The position numbers and the translations under genes were made by a program. Positions 43,039-56,300 of a DNA stretch of 64,000 bases are shown here, piece after piece (the stretch's first letter is position 1; the number at the start of each line of letters is the position of its first letter). The DNA lies in the NCBI GenBank assembly GCA_963731125.1, contig CAVSVP010000013.1, positions 1-64,000 on the forward strand, given 5' to 3'. The notes under the pieces are model-generated. The model did no database searches. It was not told the origin of the DNA and was given only the letters and a program-made list of their open reading frames with translations. Origin of the DNA: CAVSVP01 sp963731125 (GTDB lineage: Bacteria; Pseudomonadota; Gammaproteobacteria; Competibacterales; Competibacteraceae).

Positions 43039-44364
43039 ATGGCCAAGGTTATCGTTACGATTTCGGCCCTACTTTTAGGTTTTGCCCTGCTCACGCTCGG
43101 GCAAGGACTCTTCGGCACGCTGCTCGCCGTGCGCATGATTCACGAACAATTCCCGACCGCCATCATTGGCTTAATTCAATCGGCTTACTATTTAGGTTTC
43201 GCCCTGGGAACCCTATTATGTAGCTCGGCCATCCAGCAAGTGGGACATGTTCGGGCATTCTCCGCGTTTGCGGCCATTGCAACCTGCAGCGCTCTACTCC
43301 ATGCTCTGTTCGTGACACCGCTGTTATGGGCGCTTCTGCGCATCGTGACAGGATTTAGCTGCGCCGGTTTATTTATGGTCACGGAAAGCTGGCTGAATGC
43401 AAAAACTGCCAATGAAATCCGTGGACAGATCTTTTCTTTTTATATGATCCTCAATTACCTCGGCCTCGGTGCCGGTCAATTCCTGCTGAACTTAGCCGAT
43501 CCCAACGAATTTCAATTGTTTCTTTTGGTCGCCATTTTATTTGCGCTATCACTAGTTCCCACCGCTCTGACGCACAGCCAGACTCCAACCCAGCTACCGA
43601 TCCCGGACTCGGCAGTGGCAAAACCTCTACAGTTCAGCTTTCGGCAACTTTGCATCGTGTCCCCTTTGGGAATAGGCGGTTGCCTTGCCGCCGGCCTTCT
43701 TAGTAGCGCGTTTTACGCCATGGGACCGACTTTTGCCATAGGTGTAGGACTTTCGGTCACCGGGACTGCCAGCTTTATGGGATTTGCCATCTTTAGCAGT
43801 TTATTATTGCAGTGGCCCATTGGAAAAATTTCCGATCGATACGATCGGCGCCACGTGCTGTTGACGGTTGTCCTTTCGGCTGCGGCGATGAGCCTCACGA
43901 TTGTCATATTGCGCGGATGTCCGTTGCTTTTCTACATACCCCTGATTTATGTGTTTACCAGCTTGGCCTTTACGCTCTACGGACTCAGTGTTGCTCACGC
44001 CAATGATTTCATTCCACCAGAACATATGGTGGCAGCCAGTGCCGGATTACTGCTTGCCTTCGGGCTGGGTGCCAGCCTAGGACCTACTTTATCAGCACTA
44101 TTGATTGCCGACAGTGGCCCCAGCGGTTTATTTGTTTTTTTCGCCGCTGTGATGATCTTGCTCGCGCTGTTTACCCTCTATCGCATGGTCACCGGCAAGC
44201 CAGTGCCGCTCGCTGAAAAAACAGCGTTTGTGGCGATTCCTGCAACTACGCCGGTTTTAACGGAACTTGATCCCCGTTTGGAAGCCTCCAAAGGATCTCC
44301 GGCTTTAGCCGAATCGGCCGCTGCACGAACGGATAAACACTCTTGCGAGCCTGTGGTGCTCTAG
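43039..44364 (+). CDS. MFS transporter, YcaD-like
   Basis: The protein has 441 residues, twelve predicted helices and a 50-residue hydrophilic C-terminal tail. AGGAGG lies upstream of the ATG. Recognisable pieces are the first-helix region LLLGFALLTLGQGLFGTLLA, FSCAGLFMVTESWLNAKTAN, RGQIFSFYMILNYLGLGAGQ and the loop KISDRYDRRHVLLTV between helices 8 and 9. These match the YcaD-like group of major facilitator proteins, whose substrates are mostly unknown. No partner gene is adjacent. Confidence 0.8.
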   Translation: MAKVIVTISALLLGFALLTLGQGLFGTLLAVRMIHEQFPTAIIGLIQSAYYLGFALGTLLCSSAIQQVGHVRAFSAFAAIATCSALLHALFVTPLLWALLRIVTGFSCAGLFMVTESWLNAKTANEIRGQIFSFYMILNYLGLGAGQFLLNLADPNEFQLFLLVAILFALSLVPTALTHSQTPTQLPIPDSAVAKPLQFSFRQLCIVSPLGIGGCLAAGLLSSAFYAMGPTFAIGVGLSVTGTASFMGFAIFSSLLLQWPIGKISDRYDRRHVLLTVVLSAAAMSLTIVILRGCPLLFYIPLIYVFTSLAFTLYGLSVAHANDFIPPEHMVAASAGLLLAFGLGASLGPTLSALLIADSGPSGLFVFFAAVMILLALFTLYRMVTGKPVPLAEKTAFVAIPATTPVLTELDPRLEASKGSPALAESAAARTDKHSCEPVVL

Positions 44365-44674
44365 AAGAAACGGCGGCCTTTTTGTCCGAGGCAGGTCGTT
44401 CCTTAGGTGGACATTCGCTAACGCCGTTGCCAGAAAAATTCCATTAAGCGAATGCTATGCGTCGAACGCTTGTCTGCTTATGGCACTATGAGTGCACTGA
44501 CAGCTGATATCTTTAGTTTTCCAGCATTTTCCACTTTACATAAAGACCTGCTCTGGTTCGACCACTGACGGAGAGCCTAAATAAGGCAGCTTTTTAGGAT
44601 AGAATAAACCGGCTAGGTTCATTCACAACTTCGCGTGGCATGAACTGAAAATGTTTTGAAATATGAGGTTTTAG
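44365..44674. other. Intergenic region before moxR
   Basis: 310 bases without a gene. A TAGAAT near 44600 could be the -10 box of the moxR-bat operon, but no -35 is convincing. Confidence 0.3.
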
Positions 44675-45685
44675 ATGAACACAAAGGTGGTCTTAAGCAA
44701 AACGAGCGATTTGGACAGTGCTGCTTTTGCGGCTTTTGATAAGCTGCGCCGGCAATTGCAAAGCTGCATTATCGGTCAGCAGTCTCTGGTCGACCGGCTC
44801 TTGATCGCCTTGCTTGCCAACGGCCACCTCCTCGTGGAGGGTGCGCCGGGCTTGGCGAAAACTACCGCCGTCAAAGAACTCGCTCAACGGTTGGAAGGTG
44901 ATTTTCACCGTATTCAGTTTACTCCGGATCTGCTTCCAGCGGATTTAACCGGCACGGAAATTTATCGACCTCAAACCGGAACTTTCGAATTCCAGCATGG
45001 CCCGATCTTTCACAATCTGGTGCTGGCCGACGAAGTGAATCGCGCACCCGCCAAGGTCCAATCGGCGCTGTTAGAGGCGATGGGAGAACGGCAGGTAACA
45101 GTAGGCCGAGTGACTTATTTTCTGCCCCGCCTGTTTCTGGTCATGGCTACCCAGAACCCCATTGAACAGGAGGGCACCTTTCCACTACCCGAGGCCCAGT
45201 TGGATCGCTTCTTGATGCATGTGTGCATCGGTTATCCCAACGCGGAGGTGGAACGCCAGATCTTGACGCTGGCTCGCCAACAAGCTCGGGATAGTGCTCA
45301 AGAAACTTCGGCTAGCCATCCGGTACTCAGTCAGGAACTGGTATTTGCCGCCCAGGCGGAAGTTTTGGATCTTTACCTGGCACCTCAACTTGAAGAATAT
45401 ATGGTGCAACTGCTGCTGGCGACTCGCAACCCGGCCCCCTACGGTAACGACCTGACGCGCTGGGTAAGCTTTGGCGCCAGCCCCCGGGGCACCATCGCTT
45501 TGGATCGGTGCGCCAAGGCTCATGCCTGGCTACAAGGCCGCGAATACGTCTCTCCGGAGGATATCCATGCCGTGGCTTTCGATACCTTACGACACCGGGT
45601 ACTGATGTCCTTTGAAGCAGAAGCCGACGGAGTGAATGTCGACACTTTTATCGACGAACTGCTGCACCGGGTTCCAGTCCCGTGA
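44675..45685 (+). CDS. moxR: MoxR-family AAA+ ATPase
   Basis: This cytoplasmic AAA+ chaperone has 336 residues. Walker A is EGAPGLAKTTAVKELAQ, Walker B is LVLADEVNRAPAKVQSALLE, and the MoxR-specific sensor stretch ATQNPIEQEGTFPLPEAQLD is complete. The C-terminal lid includes ASPRGTIALDRCAKAHAWL. MoxR proteins work with vWA proteins in metal insertion or assembly of membrane and periplasmic complexes. It heads the cluster moxR-batA-batB-batD. A DUF58 gene, which usually follows moxR, is absent: BatA begins 58 bases after the stop. Confidence 0.95.
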   Translation: MNTKVVLSKTSDLDSAAFAAFDKLRRQLQSCIIGQQSLVDRLLIALLANGHLLVEGAPGLAKTTAVKELAQRLEGDFHRIQFTPDLLPADLTGTEIYRPQTGTFEFQHGPIFHNLVLADEVNRAPAKVQSALLEAMGERQVTVGRVTYFLPRLFLVMATQNPIEQEGTFPLPEAQLDRFLMHVCIGYPNAEVERQILTLARQQARDSAQETSASHPVLSQELVFAAQAEVLDLYLAPQLEEYMVQLLLATRNPAPYGNDLTRWVSFGASPRGTIALDRCAKAHAWLQGREYVSPEDIHAVAFDTLRHRVLMSFEAEADGVNVDTFIDELLHRVPVP

Positions 45686-45743
45686 GACACGCTAGCCAAT
45701 CGAAAACAGGCTGCCTAACAACAGGGTTTAGGAGGCCCCGCAC

Positions 45744-46752
45744 ATGAACCTCACCATTGCCTGGCCCTATGCTTTCGCTGCCCTGCCGCTGCCGCTGTTC
45801 ATGGGATGGCTACTTCCTCGGACAGCCGGGGAACCCAGAACTGCTTTGCGCATTCCTTTTTTTGCCGCTGTCAAAACAGAAAGCGCAATGCACACACGAC
45901 GCTCCAAGGGGCGGCTGATATGGGTCACGCTTGCCTGGATATTGCTAATCAGCGCCGCCGGTCGCCCTCAATTCCTAGGCGAACCGCTCCATCTGCCCGT
46001 CAGCGGCCGGGATTTATTACTGTCTGTGGATATTTCCGGCAGCATGCAAACCAAGGACATGTTCCTTGGCAAGCAGCAGAGCGATCGGCTAACGGCTGTC
46101 AAAGCCGTGGCCGGTGAATTTATTCAACGCCGTGGAGGAGATCGCCTAGGCCTTATCCTGTTCGGACAACAGGCTTATTTACAAACTCCTTTGACTTTCG
46201 ACAGAAAAACTGTGCGCACACTGTTATACGAGGCTGCGATCGGCCTGGCGGGTAAAGAGACTGCGATCGGAGATGCCATCGGCTTAGCGATAAAGCACCT
46301 GCGGGATCAGCCTCAGGAAAATCGGGTCGTGATTTTGTTAACCGATGGTGCCAACACGGCAGGTACAATAGACCCCCTAAAAGCCGCCGATCTCGCCGCT
46401 CAGGAAGGCGTACGCATTTACACGATCGGCGTCGGGGCCGACGAGATTCTAGTACAAAGCCTGTTTGGCCTGCAGCGTATTAATCCTTCCGTGGATTTGG
46501 ACGAAGAGACGCTAGGCACTATTGCCGCCAAGACAGGAGGAGAATATTTTCGTGCCCTCGATACCGAAAACCTGGAGCGAATTTATCAACTTCTCGATGA
46601 GTTGGAACCAGTAACGGTGGCCGAAGAGACCTTCCGGCCGATCAAGGAACTCTATGCGTGGCCGCTGACAGCGGCTTTAGCGATAACCGTCGGCCTGGCG
46701 TTGCTAGCGATTCGCTTACCCGAACGCCAGAGGTTAACGAAGGGAATTGACT

Positions 46753-46763
<11 letters not shown>
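45744..46763 (+). CDS. batA: BatA-type membrane vWA protein
   Basis: The protein has 339 residues. An N-terminal helix (AFAALPLPLFMGWLL) and a second helix (LIWVTLAWILLISAAG) precede a periplasmic vWA domain (about 85-295). Its MIDAS is complete: LLSVDISGSMQTKD, TPLTFDRKTV and VILLTDGANTAG. A last transmembrane helix is near 315-335. This is the Aerotolerance-type BatA layout. AGGAGG precedes the ATG. The 3' end overlaps the start of the next vWA gene, so both are made together and probably form a complex handled by MoxR. Confidence 0.9.
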
Positions 46764-48738
<1,975 letters not shown>

Positions 48739-48846
48739 TCATAATGTGACGATATCCTCAACGTTAGACCTCTTGCAATTAATGAGCGCTGAGGCACTGG
48801 GCGCCGCCACGCCTTACATGACAGTAATCGAGCGATAGGATCAGAG

Positions 48847-50598
48847 ATGATAACGACGGTGCAAAAAATTATCGCAAACTTGGTAGCAGTGGTGATGCTA
48901 AGCGCTCCGCTGGCAGCTCCACTTCTGGCCCAGGAAGTGCGTGCTGCTCTGGACCGCGAGGTCATCTCGGCAGACGATACCATCACCTTGACGATTGAAA
49001 CCGATAGCCGGTTGCAGAGCGTCAGCCCAGATTTAAACCCTCTCAACAAAGACTTTGACATTTTGGGCACCAGCCATAATAGCCAAATAGAGGTGCGCAA
49101 TGGCCGCCAATCAGCGAAAACTCAATGGCTTATCCAGTTAGCACCCAAGCGCGAAGGAAATATCCTCGTACCACCGCTACGGGTAGGATCTATACACACG
49201 AACCCTCTGCTTTTGCGGGTCAAAGCACCACCTTCCACCGCCGCGCACTCAACGTTAGACAAGCTATTTATTGAGGTACAGGCAGAACCTGAAGATCCTT
49301 ACGTACAGTCTCAGATACGCTATACCGTGCGATTGCTCTATATGGTCCCCTTGTTGGACGGTACCCTTGAAGAACCTGAACCGCAAGACGCCATTGTCGA
49401 GCGCTTAAGCGACGATCTTTCCTACGAAACCACTCGTAACGGCAAGCGTTACCGGGCCATTGAGCGCCACTACGCCATCTTTTCAGAAAAAAGCGGTGAG
49501 TTAACGATACCCCCTGTTGTCTTTCGGGGCCGCATTGCCACTCCGGACGGCCTGCGCTCTCAACTGGATCTGTTTTTTAGCAGACGCCAGGGCTACCCCG
49601 TTACGATTCAAAGCAACCCTTTAGTATTCCGGGTGCGCCCACGTCCGGCTGATTACAGCGGAAAACATTGGCTACCCAGCGCCAACCTTACTTTGCAAGA
49701 AAACTGGTCCAGGAATTTTTCAGAGTTTCGGGTTGGCGAACCCGTTAGTCAAACGATCACTATTACGGCCAAGGGGCTTGCGGTTTCGCAATTGCCGCCG
49801 CTTCCCGCTCCCGCTCTTGACCGTATTCGGGTTTATGCCGAACAACCCACTACTGAGAATCAGGTCGATGGTGACTGGTTAATAGGCCGCCATGAACAGC
49901 GCATAGCCATTATTCCCACTGAGGCAGGGCAATTCACGTTACCAGCTATTAGGCTAAGCTGGTGGGACACTCAACAGGACAAACAACGGGAAACACTACT
50001 GCCGGCCAAGGAAATCACGGTACAGCCTGCGGTTGGAACCGCAAAATCAACAATATCATCGAAGCAAATAACACCCGAGACTAGTTTCTCTTCTGTTGTC
50101 AAAGAGTCATCACTCCCTTCCCCGAAGCAACCGGCACCAACACCGAGCTTAATGCCGGCGCACGCTGTCTGGCCATGGCTTACCAGTATACTTTTGTTTC
50201 TCTGGCTGGCAACCTTGGGAGCTTGGTGGCGAACCTGGCAACGCAGCAGGGTAAAGCCTACCGCTTCCCCAGAATTACCAACGGCAACTGCAGCCCGGCG
50301 GATATTACGGCGAGCCTGCCGCAATAATGATCCCCAGCAGGCCGCCAAGGCACTGCTGGAATGGGCAAGTGTCGAATGGCCGGAGCAACCGCCACAAAAT
50401 TTGGGTGCGCTGGCTGCGCGCCTTGCAGTGGATCCCACACCGGTGCGGCAGCTAGATCATGTTCTATATACACCGGGACCACCCGTCTGGAATGGCACAG
50501 CGTTGTGGGAAGCGGTTAAGCATGGTTTGCGGGTAAAACAACCGCTGCGGACTTCGCAATCATCAGGTTTAGCCTCCCTTTATCCCAAGGGAGTCTGA
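48847..50598 (+). CDS. batD: BatD-type protein
   Basis: The protein has 583 residues. A signal peptide (LVAVVMLSAPLAAPLLAQE) precedes a periplasmic beta-rich region made of BatD repeats (about 30-420). Examples are VRAALDREVISADDTITLTI, GQFTLPAIRLSWWDTQ and YVQSQIRYTVRLLYMVPLLD. A Pro/Ser-rich linker leads to a transmembrane helix (AVWPWLTSILLFLWLATLGA) and a cytoplasmic C-terminal part (about 475-583). It closes the moxR-bat cluster and is thought to associate with the BatA/BatB vWA proteins. The start ATG is 109 bases after batB. Confidence 0.85.
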   Translation: MITTVQKIIANLVAVVMLSAPLAAPLLAQEVRAALDREVISADDTITLTIETDSRLQSVSPDLNPLNKDFDILGTSHNSQIEVRNGRQSAKTQWLIQLAPKREGNILVPPLRVGSIHTNPLLLRVKAPPSTAAHSTLDKLFIEVQAEPEDPYVQSQIRYTVRLLYMVPLLDGTLEEPEPQDAIVERLSDDLSYETTRNGKRYRAIERHYAIFSEKSGELTIPPVVFRGRIATPDGLRSQLDLFFSRRQGYPVTIQSNPLVFRVRPRPADYSGKHWLPSANLTLQENWSRNFSEFRVGEPVSQTITITAKGLAVSQLPPLPAPALDRIRVYAEQPTTENQVDGDWLIGRHEQRIAIIPTEAGQFTLPAIRLSWWDTQQDKQRETLLPAKEITVQPAVGTAKSTISSKQITPETSFSSVVKESSLPSPKQPAPTPSLMPAHAVWPWLTSILLFLWLATLGAWWRTWQRSRVKPTASPELPTATAARRILRRACRNNDPQQAAKALLEWASVEWPEQPPQNLGALAARLAVDPTPVRQLDHVLYTPGPPVWNGTALWEAVKHGLRVKQPLRTSQSSGLASLYPKGV

Positions 50599-50716
50599 AA
50601 AAGCGTCTCCTGCAAACCCAAATTTCGCTAACGCTACACCCAGGCTACGGCTGCACGTCGGACCATGGAAACTTCATTGCTATAAAATCATTTAAAAAAG
50701 CTGCACCCATGGCAAC

Positions 50717-52189
50717 TCAACGTACCCGCTTTCTATCCAACCGCCAGACAAAGTCTTCGATGACGGTCTTATAAAGTTCACTCTGCAACACGGCATCCTC
50801 TACACCCGCTTCAATACTGGGATTATCATTGACTTCAATGACCACGACTCCCTTTTCGGTCTGCTTGAGATCCACACCATATAAACCGTTACCGATTAAA
50901 TTGGCAGCCTTAACCGCCGTCTTGATCACAGCCTCGGGGACATCTTCCACGCTAAAGGTTTTAAAACCGCCGGCGCTACCATTTTCACCTTTACTATGAT
51001 CATAAATTTGCCAATGCTCCTTGGACATAAAATATTGACAGGCGAAGATAGGAATTTTGTTCAAAATTGCGATCCGCCAGTCATAGTCCGTGTAGAGAAA
51101 TTCCTGGGCTAGAATCAGATCCGAAGACCGAAATAACCGGGCAGCGGTTTCCTGTAATTCGGCTCGGTCTTTGACCTTAAATACGCCCCGGGAAAAAGAG
51201 CCGTCGGGAACTTTCAGAACAATCGGGTAAGGTATCTCGGTGATCCGTCGCTCTAGGTTATCCCGACGCACGATAACGGTCTTGGGTGTCTTAACCCGAT
51301 GGGCACTGAGTAGTTCTTCCAGATAGACTTTATTGGTGCATTTGAGGATAGAATCGGGATCATCGATGACTACCATACTTTCGCTTTCGGCTTTCTTGGA
51401 AAACTGATACGTATAATGGTTAATACCCGTCGTTTCGCGAATAAAAAGCGCATCGAATTCCGCTAATCGACCAAAATCCTTGCGCTGGATGAGTTCCACA
51501 TCAACCCCCACTTCTCTACCAGCCTTTATGAAGTTGTGCAGGGCTTTGGGATCGGACGGTGGTAGCGCTTCCTTAGAATTGTAGAGAATGGCGAGATCGT
51601 AACGGTAATTACTGCGGGTTTTAGGCTGCCGCCAACGTTTGCTCAAATAGGTCGTGAGTGCGGTTAAAAACGCTGATTCTTGGGCTGTAGACAAACTGTG
51701 AACATGCATCGCCTTGATGGCATCGATGCGCCATTTGCCCTGTAAGCGAAACTCTACCCTAAGCAGGGGCGCGCGAAACGCATCGAATAACTGTCGGGCC
51801 AGTTCCTGCAACCCTTTGACGGAACACTGCCCGAAAAAAATATCCAATTCAAAGGCGGTAGCGGTGAATCCCGGCTTGGGTTCCCCTAGAAATCTTTGCA
51901 CTGATTCGTTTAAATCCTCAATGTCCAAGCTGTAAATGGATTTACGGCTCAGGTCGTTAACGGTGCGCACGCTGGGAATGACCCGATGGCGACGCGCCTC
52001 GGCCAACAGCGAACAGTAGTAACCAACGCTCAAATAACGATAGTTGCGGCACAAGTTAAGCACCCGCAGGTTACGGGCGGAGGAATATTCGGGCTTAACC
52101 AGGTAATCCTTGGCGGCCACCACCGGAATATGTGGAAAATGTTCCTTCCAGTCGGCAGGATTTTCTACAATAATAATATGATCGGCCAT
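50717..52189 (-). CDS. RimK-like ATP-grasp ligase with RLAN N-terminal domain
   Basis: The protein has 490 residues. The first ~190 are the RLAN domain (MADHIIIVENPADWKEHFPH, RNLRVLNLCRNYRYLSVGYY). A pre-grasp part follows (YDLAILYNSKE, ..FIRETTGINHYTYQFS), then an ATP-grasp fold (about 285-485) with IVLKVPDGSFSRGVFKVKDR for ATP, and GLYGVDLKQ...VVIEVNDNPSIEAG holding the Mg-binding acid and Asn. Such enzymes form amide bonds from carboxylates with ATP. It begins 13 bases after a fused GNAT/C39-peptidase gene, a conserved partnership that suggests a small-peptide or protein-tail tagging system. The substrate is unknown. Confidence 0.85.
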   Translation of the reverse strand: MADHIIIVENPADWKEHFPHIPVVAAKDYLVKPEYSSARNLRVLNLCRNYRYLSVGYYCSLLAEARRHRVIPSVRTVNDLSRKSIYSLDIEDLNESVQRFLGEPKPGFTATAFELDIFFGQCSVKGLQELARQLFDAFRAPLLRVEFRLQGKWRIDAIKAMHVHSLSTAQESAFLTALTTYLSKRWRQPKTRSNYRYDLAILYNSKEALPPSDPKALHNFIKAGREVGVDVELIQRKDFGRLAEFDALFIRETTGINHYTYQFSKKAESESMVVIDDPDSILKCTNKVYLEELLSAHRVKTPKTVIVRRDNLERRITEIPYPIVLKVPDGSFSRGVFKVKDRAELQETAARLFRSSDLILAQEFLYTDYDWRIAILNKIPIFACQYFMSKEHWQIYDHSKGENGSAGGFKTFSVEDVPEAVIKTAVKAANLIGNGLYGVDLKQTEKGVVVIEVNDNPSIEAGVEDAVLQSELYKTVIEDFVWRLDRKRVR

Positions 52190-52202
52190 GGTGAGTTGCG
52201 CT

Positions 52203-53318
52203 TCAGGCGATGGAGCGGGAATCCGCAGAGGTAGGGTATAAAATGACTATCGCTTTCTGCCCCGCTCTGCCGTAGCGGGCCATACGCTGGAACTCGCGGC
52301 GCGGAATAGGCATATTAATACTATCGGTGACGGTTTCCCCTTGGGCGTAGTCCACAAAGGGGTCGTGGGCATAAATATACTGCGCATCAAAACCGGTCAC
52401 CACCACCCAATGCGGAAAGCGCTCCCCATAAATTCGATAGGAACTAATCAATACCACGGGAATTCCACCTCCCTCAAATTTCTCTTGTAACGCATCGACT
52501 CCCAGGCTTCCATAATGTACAGCGATAGGCAGCTGCTTGATTTCTTCAATCATGTCTTCTTGTACCAAACGAACCACCTCTTTCTTTTCCTGACTGCGTA
52601 CCGAATCCACGAGAAATACGCCGCTCTCATTCACATGAACCTCCAGATCGAAACCACGATAATAGGCGGCCAAGGCCAAACCATAGGGACCGCAACCGCC
52701 GTGCCCTGAAGTCATAAAAATCGTGGTGGCCTCGCGCCAGATGCGCAACTCCAATTTGCGGTGCAGTTCCAGGGTCGGATTTAGGGCCTTCATGGCCATC
52801 ATGAGACAGGCCGGACCGCAGGTAAAATCCAGCGTCTGCTCATAGTAAGGGACTTTAAGCAGCTCCGCATGGAGGTGAGACGCCAAGCTTTTCTCGAAGC
52901 GCAGCGCATGCATATGATCTTCGTAATAATCCAGAACTTCTTCAAACTGTCGATAGCTGTGGCGACGGAATAGGGCCAAGGAGGCGGCATTGTCCTTACG
53001 TACCTCCAAACGCAGGGAAACGCAGCCATTTTCCACAGCGGCAGCTTCCGCGGCTTGCACTAGACCGGCACCGACACCTCGCCCCTGACAATCGGGAGCC
53101 ACGGCGATGGAATATAAGCGCGCCATAGAAGTGCCTCGGGAAAACAGCAACAACACATAGCCACGCAGGCACTGCTGTTCCGAATCGGCAATAATCTTGG
53201 CATTGGCCCTGGTGAGTAGGTAGCGAAATCGACGCCGAGACAACTTGTCCGTATCGAAACAGCGGTTTTCGATGGCGACTAGCGCATCAATATCTTCCAA
53301 CGTGGCCTGGCGTAGCAC
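52203..53318 (-). CDS. GNAT acetyltransferase fused to C39-like cysteine peptidase
   Basis: The protein has about 371 residues. I prefer a GTG start at 53318 preceded by GGGAGAG. A TTG at 53336 gives six more residues. The N-terminal GNAT domain (about 1-150) has the acetyl-CoA loop VAPDCQGRGVGAGLVQAAEA and LFRRHSYRQFEEVLDYYEDH. The C-terminal peptidase_C39-like domain (about 165-350) has the catalytic Cys in QTLDFTCGPACLMMAMKAL and the His and Asp in FPHWVVVTGFDAQYIYAHDP. The fusion pairs N-acetylation with peptide-bond cleavage in one cytoplasmic protein. The ATP-grasp ligase downstream would make the bond this protein cuts or modifies. Confidence 0.85.
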   Translation of the reverse strand: MLRQATLEDIDALVAIENRCFDTDKLSRRRFRYLLTRANAKIIADSEQQCLRGYVLLLFSRGTSMARLYSIAVAPDCQGRGVGAGLVQAAEAAAVENGCVSLRLEVRKDNAASLALFRRHSYRQFEEVLDYYEDHMHALRFEKSLASHLHAELLKVPYYEQTLDFTCGPACLMMAMKALNPTLELHRKLELRIWREATTIFMTSGHGGCGPYGLALAAYYRGFDLEVHVNESGVFLVDSVRSQEKKEVVRLVQEDMIEEIKQLPIAVHYGSLGVDALQEKFEGGGIPVVLISSYRIYGERFPHWVVVTGFDAQYIYAHDPFVDYAQGETVTDSINMPIPRREFQRMARYGRAGQKAIVILYPTSADSRSIA

Positions 53319-53375
53319 AGAAAGCTCTCCCGTCAACGCCTAACCCAGGCGGAGATAGTTCATAGCCAATCGAAT

Positions 53376-56300
53376 CTAGCCATGCTTGGCTAAGGGCACA
53401 CCGGCGGGATCCAGCACAGCTGGTTTCTCCGTCGGTGGTGACGCCGATGCGGCGTCCGCCGAGCGCACCATAGCCACACCTTCAGGCCATTCCTTGATCC
53501 GCAAATCCCGCTGGGCATTGGGTATACCGATGCCGGCCCTCTTGAGACCGTCGTAGATAGCAAACATCACCTCTGAATGAACATCCAGAATGTTGGATTT
53601 GAAGAAGTCCGTATAGTATTGAACTCGGAAGGTAATCACCGAATCGCCAAACTCCCAGAGCAGCACCGACCATTGCGGTTCGCGCACCACATCTTTATGG
53701 TTTTTGAGCACACGACTCATCATTTCTTTAGCCAGATGGGGATCCGCATCGTAGCGGACGCCAATCATTAGTTTAGTGCGAACAATATTATCGCTGTGGG
53801 TCCAGTTGGTGAAAGCCGTAGTGACGACATCAGAATTGGGGATAATCACTTCCATATTATCCCAGGTCTTCATCGTCAGAGAGCGAATACCGATGCGGGA
53901 AATCTCGCCGATATTGCTGCCGATCTGCACCGTATCACCGCTTCGCAATGGGCGTTCGATCAATAACAGCAAACCGCTGATAAAATTGTTGGCGATGGTT
54001 TGCATGCCAAAACCAATACCCACGCCTACGGCACCGGCGAACACGGTCAACGTGGTCAGATCCAACCCGATAAGCTGCAGCGTAATAAGAAAACCAATCA
54101 GCACAATAAAATACTGGGTAAATACCGACAGACTATGGCGCACTCCCAGGTCGACAATGCGGGAGAATATCCAGCGGTAGGTGATGGTTCGGCTCCACTG
54201 GGCGAAGCGGATAACAAACAGGACCACCACCGTCATGATCAGAATCCGCAGGGCATTGATCTCGGCTCCCCCCAGACTGAACAGGGGAGTCTCCAGAAAC
54301 TTCCAGGCAGTGGTTATTACCGTGGAGTCCGGGCGCAACCCGTAAGCCAGGAATAACACCAGCAACGCGCCCGCCAACAGGCATACCCGCAAGATTTTAT
54401 GCAAGGGATTAATAACGTCCTGAGTCCACAGCAACCCATAGCCCGAGTGGGTCATGGCGTAGTTCTTGAGAACGACGATCAGATCGTTTAGCAAACCCCG
54501 CACGAGTAACCAACCGGTCAATACGGTAAAAAACACCACCAGATGCCAGGCCACCGCTGCCGCCAACCGTAAATAACCCGCCAATCCCAGAATAGCCGCC
54601 ACTAATAAGGACAAGGACAGCAGCAGGCTGAATAGGCGCAGACTAATAAACCAGATATGGCTGGCATAGCGATCAGCCAATAGATCGATTAATAAGCGCC
54701 TGATTTTCAAGACGGCGGGAAAGGCCACCAAACCAAAAGCCGTCAATACCCAATCGAAGAGGTTAACCACATCTTCCGGCAACGCACTGAGGTGGGCCAA
54801 GATGGTTACGGCGATCAAAATACCGCCGAACAGTAAGGTCCAGAACACTTGCTCATAGACTCGTGGGCGCTGCTGTTCTTGCGGCAGCTGGGGAGACGCC
54901 AGCAACAACCAGGCCAGATTAATGGGCGTCTTGATACCCACCCACAAAAGCACTAGGGTCATAATGATCCATAACCCCGGCGGAGGCACCTGAAATACCC
55001 AGACCATCACCAACAGCACGGCCGCAAACGCCACACCCCATAAATTCTTACGTAACAGGCGCAAGACAATCAGCACAACCGTACTCAGAAAGGTGCCTTC
55101 TTCCCTGGATTCCACTCTGGCGATAACCCGCCGTAAGCCACGCCGTGCTTGCAACGCTAACCATATCAAGCCTGCCTCCAAGACGATCAACCCCAACCAA
55201 CGGATGGCGCCCGCATCTACCATCGCTTTCAGCGTCGATTCCACACTCAGGCGCACCTGATAGAAAAAAATTCGGGGCACATCGCTGACGGTTTTCAGGG
55301 TTTGCCGCCATTTTTCCACACTATCCGGCAGTTGGATGCGGGTGAGTAAGCTCTTCCCCAAATTTTCTTTGTAACTTTCCTCTAAGAGGGCTTTGACGGC
55401 GTTAGTGGTAACCAGCCATTCCTGAAGTTTATCTTCCCGAGCCCGCAAATCAGCGATCAACTCGTCAAGCAGTTTTGCTGCTTCCGCGCTGAAACGTTTA
55501 TCTGCACCTGTCAGACCTTGCAGCTTTTCTATGACTGTCACCCGCTGCCGCAAAACCGAGATTTTGCGTTTTAGCAAATCCAGGGCGTTTGTGGCACTGT
55601 CCCGAAGCTCGTGCAACTGGTTCAATCCCTCGTTTAATTCCGCAGGATCGGCATCGGGCTGAGCGGCCAAAGCTTCCAGACTGGCCAACGCGTTATTCAT
55701 ACTTCCCAATTCCATGTCCAGTTGCGCTAACCGGCTCCTTTCTTCGGCAACCTCAATCTGCGTTTCGAGGAGACGGCGGTGCATCTCCGAAAGCGGCTCA
55801 CGATTGCTGTCCTCAAGGCGGCGTCTTAGTTTGGCGGCCTGGTCGAGAAAAGCTTGTTGCTCCTGGCGTAGCTGCTCTTCCAATTCTTGTTGCGACTGGC
55901 GGCGACGCTGATCCTGCTGGAGGCGATACACCTTGTTAACCCGCGACAGCCACTGCCCAGTCAGCGTCACCCGCAGCTCAGCCAGTTCAAGGCGGAAGCG
56001 CAAGTTTTGCAAATGCTGTTGTTCCAGTGCTAAATCAGTCTGCTGCTGAGCAAGCGCCAGACGGGTGCGCTCCAGCTGCTCAGCGCGATTGACCCCATCG
56101 GCAACTTCTTTGGCCGGGTTTTGTAACAACTGTTCGCGGACTTTCAACTCACGAACGGTCTGTTCTAGCTCCTTGATACGACGCTCCGTATTGGTGATTT
56201 CCACTTGCAGGTCTTCTAAATAAAGCTGAGCAGAATTCGCATTTACCCGCGCCTGCGCTACCATGGCTTCAGTCACTTGACCTACCTCCAGGGCCTCCAG